5,528 bases of DNA from CAYYWP01 sp964475125 (GTDB taxonomy: Bacteria; Desulfobacterota; Binatia; HRBIN30; CADEER01): positions 1-5,528 of the forward strand of contig CAYYWP010000266.1 of assembly GCA_964475125.1 (NCBI GenBank), in the 5' to 3' direction. Numbering within the stretch: the stretch's first letter is position 1; each line of letters starts with the position of its first letter. The notes beneath the pieces are model-generated. The model saw only the letters and a list, made by a program, of their open reading frames with translations. It searched no databases and was not told the origin of the DNA. The position numbers were made by a program, and so were the translations under genes. Of this stretch, positions 1-5,283 are shown piece after piece.

Positions 1-211
1 CCGGGAGGGCGAAATAGCGCTCGAATATCTCGTCGAAGAGCGCCCGTTCGGCGTGATCCTTGACCAGGGTCGCCGCCAGGATCTCGCGCAGCGCCGGTCG
101 CTCGATGCCGGTGGCGCGCACGGCGGCGGCCGCATCGAGCGTCTCGCCGACGCTCGGCTGCAGCCCGCCCTGGCGCAGCGCATCGAAGAAACCGAGCAGT
201 TGCGCCTTCAT
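1..211 (-). CDS. CoxE-like VWA-domain protein, N-terminal fragment (cut by window edge)
   Basis: The first 70 codons of a gene that runs off the left edge. The protein begins MKAQLLGFFDALRQGGLQ and continues through an ALFDEIFERYFALP segment (residues 57-70). This is the usual N-terminal helical region of CoxE-type von Willebrand factor A proteins: a 'single FxxxLRxxGL' start, a sensitivity to 'LVKDHAE' around residue 49, then an 'LFDxxFxxYF' helix. The VWA domain with its MIDAS metal site would lie beyond the window and is not seen. The ATG at 209-211 is the only credible start, since no in-frame start codon lies between it and the upstream gene. The Shine-Dalgarno match is weak. It begins 40 bp after the stop of the MoxR ATPase gene on the same strand, so co-transcription is likely. 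CoxE-type proteins act with a cytoplasmic MoxR partner in maturing or remodelling a client enzyme, classically molybdenum CO dehydrogenase. The client here is unknown. Family assignment rests on the N-terminus plus the MoxR neighbour. Confidence 0.8.
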   Translation of the reverse strand, partial: MKAQLLGFFDALRQGGLQPSVGETLDAAAAVRATGIERPALREILAATLVKDHAERALFDEIFERYFALP

Positions 212-251
212 CGCCGCGCCGATGCTCGCCCGCGACCGCGGCGCGCGCCGC

Positions 252-1130
252 TCACGCCTTGGTCGCTGCCGCCAGCAGGGCCGACAGCTTGCCCTCCGCC
301 TTGCGCAGATCTTCGTCGTGCTTGAGCACGAGGTTGAGCGTCTGGCGCACGGCGGCGGGGGTGAGCTCTTTGATCTGCAGCGCGCGCAGGGCGCGCGCCC
401 AGTCGAGGGTTTCGGCGATGCTCGGCGCCTTGTGCAGATCGAGCTTGCGCAGCCCGCTGACGAAGCGCGCCACGTGCTCCTGCAGCTTGGATTCGAGGTC
501 GGGCACCTTGAGCGCCACGATCTCGCGCTCCTTCTCCACGCCGGGGAAGTCGAGCCACAGGTAGACGCAGCGGCGCTTCAGCGCCTCCGACAGATCGCGG
601 CTGCGGTTGGAGGTCAACACTACCGCCGGGCGCTGCACCGCGCGCACGGTGCCGAGCTCCGGAATGGTCACTTGGAAATCCGACAGCAGCTCCAAGAGGA
701 AGGCTTCGAACTCCTCGTCCGCCTTGTCGACCTCGTCGATCAGCAGCACGGCGCGACGCGGGACGGTGATGGCGCGCAGCAACGGCCGCTCGAGCAAGAA
801 GTCGCGCGAGAAGACGTGTTGCGTCACCTCCTCTCCACTGAGGCCCTGATCGCGGTCGGCTTGGATGCGCAGCAGTTGCTTCTGGTAGTTCCACTCGTAC
901 AGGGCTTTCGCTTCGTCGAGCCCCTCGTAGCACTGCAAGCGGATGAGGTCGGCGTGCAGGGTCTCCGCCAGCACCTTGCCGATCTCGGTCTTGCCGGCGC
1001 CCGCCGGCCCTTCGATGAGCAACGGCTTCTCCAGCACCAGGGCGAGGTAGAGCACCGTCTCCACCGCTTCGGTGGTGATGTAGCGCGCCCGCGCCAGCCC
1101 GGCGCGGATGTCGTCGGGGGTGATGTCCAC
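252..1130 (-). CDS. MoxR-family AAA+ ATPase, CoxD-like
   Basis: A 292-residue cytoplasmic AAA+ ATPase of normal MoxR length. Visible motifs are Walker A GPAGAGKT (41-48), Walker B LLIDEVDK (129-136), sensor 1 TSNRSRDLSEAL (173-184) followed by candidate arginine-finger residues R186/R187, and a C-terminal helical lid from about residue 195. The stretch YEGLDEAKALYEWNYQKQLL (69-88) is typical of the CoxD-like branch of MoxR proteins. Members use ATP hydrolysis, with a VWA-domain partner, to remodel or insert cofactors into client complexes; CoxD and CoxE serve maturation of aerobic CO dehydrogenase. No CO dehydrogenase subunit gene is visible here, so the client is unknown. The start codon is GTG (1128-1130). 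No ATG lies upstream in frame and no Shine-Dalgarno sequence precedes it, but a promoter-like motif lies just upstream. The gene reads toward the CoxE-like gene 40 bp downstream, probably as one operon. The stop is TGA at 252-254. The family is certain; the subfamily is likely. Confidence 0.95.
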   Translation of the reverse strand: MDITPDDIRAGLARARYITTEAVETVLYLALVLEKPLLIEGPAGAGKTEIGKVLAETLHADLIRLQCYEGLDEAKALYEWNYQKQLLRIQADRDQGLSGEEVTQHVFSRDFLLERPLLRAITVPRRAVLLIDEVDKADEEFEAFLLELLSDFQVTIPELGTVRAVQRPAVVLTSNRSRDLSEALKRRCVYLWLDFPGVEKEREIVALKVPDLESKLQEHVARFVSGLRKLDLHKAPSIAETLDWARALRALQIKELTPAAVRQTLNLVLKHDEDLRKAEGKLSALLAAATKA

Positions 1131-1136
1131 CGGCGG

Positions 1137-1165
1137 ATGATGGGCGGGGCGGCGGGAAGCGTCAA
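1137..1165 (-). promoter_or_regulatory. Candidate sigma70-type promoter for moxR (possibly leaderless)
   Basis: Read on the minus strand, TTGACG (plus coordinates 1160-1165; 5 of 6 to the -35 consensus) is separated by exactly 17 bp from CATCAT (1137-1142; 4 of 6 to the -10 consensus). Only six bases separate the -10 hexamer from the GTG start codon at 1130. If used, transcription would begin at or within a base or two of that codon, giving an mRNA with essentially no leader. This agrees with the absence of any Shine-Dalgarno sequence. In DNA this GC-rich a chance match is less likely than in average DNA, but it is still only a sequence match. Confidence 0.4.
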
Positions 1166-1226
1166 CCGCTGGCGCGGCGCGCGCGAACTGGCGAGGGTCA
1201 CCAGGGCCTGGGGGCGCGCCGCGCGC

Positions 1227-1254
1227 GGATCGCTTATCGCGGATCGCCTATCGC
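1227..1254. repeat. Degenerate heptamer tandem repeat, 4 x 7 bp (NNATCGC)
   Basis: Four consecutive 7-bp units, ggatcgc, ttatcgc, ggatcgc and ctatcgc, share the core ATCGC. Seen as 14-mers, the two halves differ at one base. The array covers the TAA stop (1234-1236 on the minus strand) of the glycosyltransferase gene and encodes its last few residues (AIGDPR), so it extends from coding sequence into the spacer before moxR. Period-7 degenerate arrays between genes are known in several GC-rich proteobacteria. A second array with a different unit lies at 5214-5255. Confidence 0.75.
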
Positions 1255-2982
1255 CGGCCTGGCGCCGCGCTCGGGTGATGGCGGTTCGACGTCGATGCGG
1301 AAGACGGTCAGGGCCACGCGACGGCCCTTGGAGTAGTTGAGACCTTGCACGGTGGTTACCGCGATCGCCCTGCGGCCGAGCGTGGAGAGCTCGGCAAGAA
1401 AGAGCGCCCGGTCCGATTCATCGACGATCGCCACCGTGCCCGGCTGCGCGGCGGCAGCGTGCGCGGCGCCCACGCCGTCGGTCAGGAGGGTGTCGGTCCC
1501 CAACCAGAACACCAGGCTGGGCTCGTGGTAGTCGGCCGACACGACGCGCGGCGGACGCTGGCCGGTGATCTGGTCGACGGCCGCCGCGATTGCAGGGCTG
1601 ATCCACAACTGCCGCAGGCGTGGGACGTAGATCCCGGCGAGGATGGCGACCGCCAGCGCGGCGGTCGCCACCGCAGCCGCGGCCGCCTGCAGCGGCCGCC
1701 CGCGCAGCGCCAACCAACCCGGCAGGGCGCCGGCGAGCAGCATCGCGGCGGCGGCCAGCGCTGGCCACCAGATGCCTCCGTCGCCGAGCGCGACCCCGCC
1801 GCCGGCGAGAACTGCGGCGAGCGCGACCGTCATGCCGACCCAGATGAGGGTCCAGACGCGGCCGGCGCGCGATCGGGACTCACGCGCCGCCGGGAGCGCT
1901 CCCGCCAGGGCGGCGCCGATCAGCAGGGCCAAGGCCGGATAGGTCGTCAAGAGGTAGTGCGGCAGCTTGGTCGCAATGAGCTCGAACAGCAGCCAGGTCG
2001 GTGCGATCCAGGCGAGGCAGAAGCGCACGCCGGTCTGACGTCGCGCCCTCCAGGCCGCGAGCAGCGCCGGAAGAAGAAACAGCGACGCCGGCCAGAGGAA
2101 GAGCAGTGTCGCGACGAAGTGCGCCCCCGGCGGTGCGCCGTGCCCTTCCTGCCCGGTCAACAGCTTGGCGAGCATGTCCTCCGACAGCGCTCGGGCGATG
2201 AACTGTGCATCCCGCAAGACGGTGACGGCCAGCGACCAGGGCAGCACCCACGCGGCGAGGATCAGCAGCCCGGGCAAGGGGCGGAGGACACGCAGCCAGC
2301 GCCAATCGCGATCGGCGACGGACAGGCTCGCCGCCGTGAGCAAGGTGACGAGCACACCCATCGGACCTTTGATCAAGGCGCCGATGCCCAGCGCCGACCA
2401 GAACACCGCTACCTGTGACCAGGGTAACGGTCGGACGGAGCCGTCGCCGCGCGCGCCGGCGTACGCCACCGCCAGCGCCCACTGGGCGGCGGCGATGGCC
2501 GCGAGCAGCGCCGCGTCGGTGGTCGCCAGGTGAGCCGCGACGACGAGATTGACGCACCCGGCGAGCAGCGCCGCCGCCCACCACGCCGCGGCACCTCCGA
2601 ACAACACCCGCCCGACGGTCAGGGTGAGCTGTGCGGCGAGCCAGGCGCCGATCACCGAGGGCACGCGGTAGGGCCAGATCTCGTTTCTCTCCGTTCTGCC
2701 GAATACCGCGACCGCGCCTGCCTGCAGCCAATGGATTCCGACCGGCTTCTTGGCGCGCGCGTGATCTTGGAAATAGATGCCGACGAAATCACCCGTCTCG
2801 AGCATCTGCTTGCTCGCCTGCGCATAGCGCGACTCGTCGCGATCGAGCGGTGGGATGGCGGCCACACCGGGCAGGTAGAGCAGCGCGCACAGCAGGGTCA
2901 GCAACCACCGATCGCGATCGAGGACCAGGCTGGCCAGGCGCACGAGAGAGCGGTGCGCGAAAGGAACGGCAGGGCTGCTCAT
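1234..2982 (-). CDS. GT39 / ArnT-like integral membrane glycosyltransferase (PMT_2 family)
   Basis: A 582-residue polytopic inner-membrane protein of the usual length for ArnT-like or PMT_2 glycosyltransferases (GT-C fold). After a short N-terminus and the first membrane helix (about 27-44) comes the catalytic periplasmic loop motif DRDE (47-50), then KKPVGIHWLQ (78-87), a second loop acid in HLATTDAALL (D156), ALIKGP (202-207) and TKLPHYLL (338-345). About 11 further hydrophobic segments extend to residue 453. A soluble C-terminal domain (455-565) carries EPSLVFWLG (487-495) and GLNYSKGRR (548-556), both common in this family. Members take a sugar from an undecaprenyl- or polyprenyl-phosphate donor and transfer it to lipid A, another lipid or a protein outside the membrane. 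Donor and acceptor cannot be told here. The ATG at 2980-2982 puts the first helix at the expected place; the Shine-Dalgarno match is poor. The last residues are encoded by a heptamer repeat. The gene lies 103 bp upstream of moxR with no obvious functional link. Confidence 0.92.
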   Translation of the reverse strand: MSSPAVPFAHRSLVRLASLVLDRDRWLLTLLCALLYLPGVAAIPPLDRDESRYAQASKQMLETGDFVGIYFQDHARAKKPVGIHWLQAGAVAVFGRTERNEIWPYRVPSVIGAWLAAQLTLTVGRVLFGGAAAWWAAALLAGCVNLVVAAHLATTDAALLAAIAAAQWALAVAYAGARGDGSVRPLPWSQVAVFWSALGIGALIKGPMGVLVTLLTAASLSVADRDWRWLRVLRPLPGLLILAAWVLPWSLAVTVLRDAQFIARALSEDMLAKLLTGQEGHGAPPGAHFVATLLFLWPASLFLLPALLAAWRARRQTGVRFCLAWIAPTWLLFELIATKLPHYLLTTYPALALLIGAALAGALPAARESRSRAGRVWTLIWVGMTVALAAVLAGGGVALGDGGIWWPALAAAAMLLAGALPGWLALRGRPLQAAAAAVATAALAVAILAGIYVPRLRQLWISPAIAAAVDQITGQRPPRVVSADYHEPSLVFWLGTDTLLTDGVGAAHAAAAQPGTVAIVDESDRALFLAELSTLGRRAIAVTTVQGLNYSKGRRVALTVFRIDVEPPSPERGARPAIGDPR

Positions 2983-3125
2983 GCTCGATCGCTGCTACTG
3001 GCAGCCAGTGGCGCAGGAGGCAATTCCCGATTGACTGTGCGCTGACGAGCCTCGGCACGGTGGTGGACGCGGTGGCGAGCGCGCCGCGTTGCTCGGCGCA
3101 CCGCGCTGTGTCAGGTCACTGGGGC
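2983..3125. other. Divergent intergenic region between glycosyltransferase and GHKL ATPase genes
   Basis: A 143-bp stretch between two divergently transcribed genes should hold promoters for both. It includes TTGACT at 3031-3036, a good -35 match for the plus-strand gene, but no convincing -10 hexamer lies 16-19 bp after it. On the minus strand a TTGCCT...CAGTAG pairing at 17 bp spacing is weak. A near-perfect palindrome, actggc-a-gccagt, lies at 2997-3009, 15-27 bp upstream of the glycosyltransferase start. It could be an operator or a leader hairpin. No RNA gene is visible. Confidence 0.45.
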
Positions 3126-5000
3126 ATGCCCCGCGCCGCGCTCCCGCGCCCGCCCAAGGATCAGATCGTCGGCAAGCTGCGCGCCGCCGATCCCTTCGAG
3201 CTCATCCGCTGGCTGGCGCGCTCGCAGCCGGATCCGCGCAAGGCGCTGGCGGAGCTGGTGCAGAATTCGATCGATGCCGGTGCGAGGCGGATCGAGATCA
3301 GCCGCCTGCGCGAGCGCGGCGTCAGCGGGCTGCACATCGTCGACGACGGCGACGGCGTGATCCCCGAACTGTCGCGCGAGGAGGCGCTCACCTACATCGC
3401 CACCCACGTCGGGCACTCGCGCAAGCGCAACCTGACGCCACCCGAACGGCGCGAGCTCATGCTGCAGGGCAAGTACGGCATCGGCCTGCTCGGCTTCTGG
3501 GCGATCGGCCAGCAGCTCGAGATGCGCACCCAGTTGCCCGGCCAGCCGCCCTATGTGCTGCGCCTGTTCGAGGACTCGCCGCGCTACGAGATCGAACGCG
3601 CCCGCAGCCGGCTGTCGTTCGGCGAGCGCTACACCGAGATCGCCGTGCGCGCCCTCCACCGCCCTGCCTTTCTCAACTTGAGCGCCCGGCGCATCAGCGA
3701 TTACCTGGCAGCGGAGCTGCGCGGCCAACTGCTGGCGCGGGAGGTGACCATCCTGGTGCGCGACCGCATCGCCCGCGGGCGCGCCCCGAAAGTGCTTGAA
3801 GTCCAGCCGATGCGCTTCTCCGGCCAGCGGCTCGCGCTGCCGGAGGCGCTGCCCGTCGAGGGCTTCACGGCGCTGCGCGTCGAGCTGTACCTGGTGCCGG
3901 CCGGCGAAGCGACGAGCGGGCGGGTGGCGATCTCCTCGGGCGGCACCACGGTGTACGACGACGTGGCCGAGTTCGAGGCTGCCGATTTTCGCCGTGCCCC
4001 GTGGACGGACGCGCGCCTCACCGGGCTCATCGAATTCCCGGATTTCGATGTCTCACCGGGTACGCGACGCGGGGTGGTCCCGAACCAGGCGGCACAGGCG
4101 TTCGCCGCCGCCTTGTGCTCGATCGAAGGCGCGGTGCTCGATGCGCTGCGCCAAGCGGATGCGCGCGCCGCGGCGGCGTTCGATGTCGACGTGCTACGCC
4201 AGCTCGAGCGCGCCTTTCGCGACGTCTCCCGCCTAGCGCCGGAGTACGACTTCTTCGCCGTGCGCGCCCAGGGCACGGGCGCTCTTGGCCCCGCGCCTGA
4301 AACGCGCGCCGACGCCGCGCGCGAACCGCCGTCCGGCGACGGCAGCCTGCCAGCAGGCACGGCCCTGACGGCGCCGGAGCGCGACGGCGCCGACTTGCTC
4401 GGCGAGCCGCCGTCGCTGCTGCCTGCTGGGCCCCTGGCGACGCTGCAGATCGTGCCGGGGGTGACACGCGTCGAACGGCTCGGCGTGCGCCGCCTGCGCG
4501 CCGATCCGCGCGACGCCGCCGGCACGCCGATCCGTCGCGCGGTCGAGATCGACTGGTGGACCGGCGATGACGACGGCGGTCGCATCGAGCCCAGCACCGG
4601 CCTCACGGCGCTCTTCCACGCCGGACCGGACACCGGCACCGCGACGGTGCGGGCGCGAGCGCGCGACGGCGACGCGATGGCGACGGCCGAGGCGACGCTC
4701 AAGATCGTCGAAGCCAGCCCGGCCGAGGAGGCGCGGCGCGCCGGTATCCCCGAGCCACTGTTCGCCGAGGACGCGAACGGCGACTGGCGTTCGCGCATGC
4801 GCGGCGAGGTGTGGGAGGTCAACAGCGCGCACCCCGACTTCCGCATTGCCGCCGAGACGCCGCGCCGCAAGCTGCGCTACCTCGCCGCGCTGCTGGCCAA
4901 GGAGGTCGTGCTGCATTCCTTTCCCCAACCCCTGCTCGGCCCGGCCCTCGAGCGGCTGGTCGAGGTGCTCACCATCGCCGAGCGCCGCCTGGAGCGCTAG
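3126..5000 (+). CDS. GHKL-superfamily (HSP90/MutL/MORC-like) ATPase with Ig-like domain
   Basis: A 624-residue protein with no signal peptide or membrane segment, so probably cytoplasmic. The ATPase domain shows the N box ALAELVQNSIDAGA (40-53; E43, N47, D50), the G1 box DDGDGV (73-78), a TxxxxHSRK segment (93-100) like the MutL/MORC lid, and the G2 box GKYGIGLLGFW (115-125). Residues about 225-335 look like an S5-type transducer domain, including LTGLIEFPDFDVSPGTRRG (298-316), which resembles MORC and HSP90 proteins. A Pro/Ala/Gly-rich linker (about 385-435) leads to an Ig-like beta domain (about 436-529: IVPG, WWTGDDDG, GLTALFHAGPDTGTATVRA). A helical tail (540-624) contains WEVNSAHPDFRI and YLAALLAKEVVLHSF. 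Proteins of this superfamily dimerise on ATP binding and act as clamps or chaperones on DNA or protein. The substrate here is unknown and I do not recognise a named family. The ATG at 3126 gives the ATPase domain a short N-terminus; in-frame GTG codons lie upstream (3108, 3072, 3063, 3060) and the Shine-Dalgarno match is weak, so the start is not certain. Confidence 0.88.
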   Translation: MPRAALPRPPKDQIVGKLRAADPFELIRWLARSQPDPRKALAELVQNSIDAGARRIEISRLRERGVSGLHIVDDGDGVIPELSREEALTYIATHVGHSRKRNLTPPERRELMLQGKYGIGLLGFWAIGQQLEMRTQLPGQPPYVLRLFEDSPRYEIERARSRLSFGERYTEIAVRALHRPAFLNLSARRISDYLAAELRGQLLAREVTILVRDRIARGRAPKVLEVQPMRFSGQRLALPEALPVEGFTALRVELYLVPAGEATSGRVAISSGGTTVYDDVAEFEAADFRRAPWTDARLTGLIEFPDFDVSPGTRRGVVPNQAAQAFAAALCSIEGAVLDALRQADARAAAAFDVDVLRQLERAFRDVSRLAPEYDFFAVRAQGTGALGPAPETRADAAREPPSGDGSLPAGTALTAPERDGADLLGEPPSLLPAGPLATLQIVPGVTRVERLGVRRLRADPRDAAGTPIRRAVEIDWWTGDDDGGRIEPSTGLTALFHAGPDTGTATVRARARDGDAMATAEATLKIVEASPAEEARRAGIPEPLFAEDANGDWRSRMRGEVWEVNSAHPDFRIAAETPRRKLRYLAALLAKEVVLHSFPQPLLGPALERLVEVLTIAERRLER

Positions 5001-5029
5001 TGTCCTCTCCCCGAACAGGGCCCGCTCAT

Positions 5030-5046
5030 CATCCTTCGACAGGCTC
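5030..5046. repeat. Half copy of a dispersed palindromic repeat (catccttcgacaggctc)
   Basis: The string catccttcgacaggctc matches the left portion of a short palindromic element common in many GC-rich bacterial genomes, whose full form continues with aggatg to pair with the catcct arm. Here the right arm is absent: the sequence continues gagccccg. It therefore looks like a truncated or decayed copy. Identification is from memory of the motif, not from a search. Confidence 0.5.
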
Positions 5047-5073
5047 GAGCCCCGCCGCCGCCAGCTCGGCCCG

Positions 5074-5136
5074 GTGACGGTGATGCCGTGGCGCGAGTTT
5101 CTCGACGCGCTGTGGGCCGGTGCGCTGCGCGGCTGA
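5074..5136 (+). pseudogene. Possible C-terminal gene remnant or tiny ORF (20 codons)
   Basis: Starting from GTG at 5074 (or ATG at 5083) and ending with TGA at 5134-5136, the frame encodes a peptide containing VMPWREFLDALWAG. Its composition (Trp, Phe, alternating hydrophobic and charged residues) looks like the amphipathic C-terminal helix of a real protein and is unlike the Arg/Ala/Pro-rich translations of noncoding GC-rich DNA nearby. No Shine-Dalgarno sequence is evident. It could be the last exon-like scrap of a deleted gene, a microprotein, or chance. I cannot name a parent family. Confidence 0.25.
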
Positions 5137-5165
5137 CGGCCGGGACGGTCGGTTCCGGCGGCGTG

Positions 5166-5171
5166 TATGAT
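5166..5171 (+). promoter_or_regulatory. Candidate -10 element for phosphofructokinase gene
   Basis: TATGAT matches the sigma70 -10 consensus at five of six positions and is an AT-rich island in very GC-rich surroundings. No good -35 hexamer lies 16-18 bp upstream (ggacgg occupies that place). A start near 5178 would give a leader of about 105 nt that includes the whole heptamer hairpin. Confidence 0.35.
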
Positions 5172-5198
5172 GGCGCCTCGCGGTGCGCTAGAGAACGC

Positions 5199-5278
5199 CG
5201 AGCGTGACCTGTGTACCGGTGACCGGTAACCGGTAACCAGTAACCGGTAACCGGTCACGGAGGGTTCGCTCACGCTCG
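5199..5278 (+). promoter_or_regulatory. Nested inverted-repeat structure in the phosphofructokinase leader
   Basis: An outer 9-bp perfect inverted repeat, cgagcgtga (5199-5207) and tcacgctcg (5270-5278), encloses an inner inverted repeat with 16-nt arms (5219-5234 and 5243-5258, one mismatch) and an 8-nt loop. The only Shine-Dalgarno-like string, ggaggg (5259-5264), lies in the unpaired segment between the inner and outer right arms, 19 nt before the ATG. In RNA this would place the ribosome site in an internal loop and the outer stem in the spacer before the start codon. Regulation by this structure is an inference. Confidence 0.5.
5214..5255. repeat. Heptamer tandem array, 6 x 7 bp (aaccggt)
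   Basis: Six contiguous units are seen: taccggt, gaccggt, aaccggt, aaccagt, aaccggt and aaccggt. Each contains the self-complementary hexamer accggt except the fourth (accagt). Because the unit core is palindromic, the array also folds back on itself into a long hairpin. The same period is used by the array at 1227-1254, but with an unrelated unit. Confidence 0.9.
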
Positions 5279-5283
5279 TTGCC

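Larger units (their letters stand above)
5001..5283. other. Intergenic region between GHKL ATPase and phosphofructokinase genes
   Basis: These 283 bp hold no full gene with recognisable motifs. From left to right they contain half of a common palindromic repeat (5030-5046), a 20-codon ORF that may be a remnant (5074-5136), a short hairpin with arms 5139-5145 and 5153-5159 that lacks a T-run, a -10-like element (5166-5171), and a heptamer array within nested inverted repeats (5199-5278). No intrinsic terminator with a T-tract follows the ATPase gene. Confidence 0.6.

Noticed and set aside
60..1340. Long plus-strand ORF (426 codons) antisense to moxR and the coxE-like gene
   Set aside because: Its translation is Arg/Ala/His/Gln-rich with no recognisable motif, and it lies opposite a gene with perfect AAA+ motifs. 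It is a by-product of GC-biased codon use.
1345..2418. Plus-strand ORF of 357 codons antisense to the glycosyltransferase
   Set aside because: Composition is dominated by Arg, Gly, Gln and Asp with no domain signature, while the opposite strand encodes a clear GT39 membrane protein.
2631..3125. N-terminal extension of the GHKL ATPase reading frame back to 2631
   Set aside because: The frame is open but the extension is Arg-rich, lies antisense to the glycosyltransferase N-terminus, and has no family similarity. The ATG at 3126 gives the expected N-terminus.
4347..4360. Perfect short palindrome gcctgccagcaggc inside the ATPase gene
   Set aside because: It lies in the low-complexity linker coding region, and short GC palindromes are expected by chance in such DNA.
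3701..4870. Minus-strand ORF of 389 codons inside the GHKL ATPase gene
   Set aside because: Ser/Arg/Ala-rich translation without motifs, opposite a gene with clear domains. It is an antisense shadow.
5139..5159. Hairpin considered as an intrinsic terminator (arms 5139-5145 and 5153-5159)
   Set aside because: The stem is short with one G-T pair and no T-run follows, so a rho-independent terminator is not supported.
5214..5255. CRISPR array
   Set aside because: The units are contiguous 7-mers with no spacers, so this is a simple tandem repeat.
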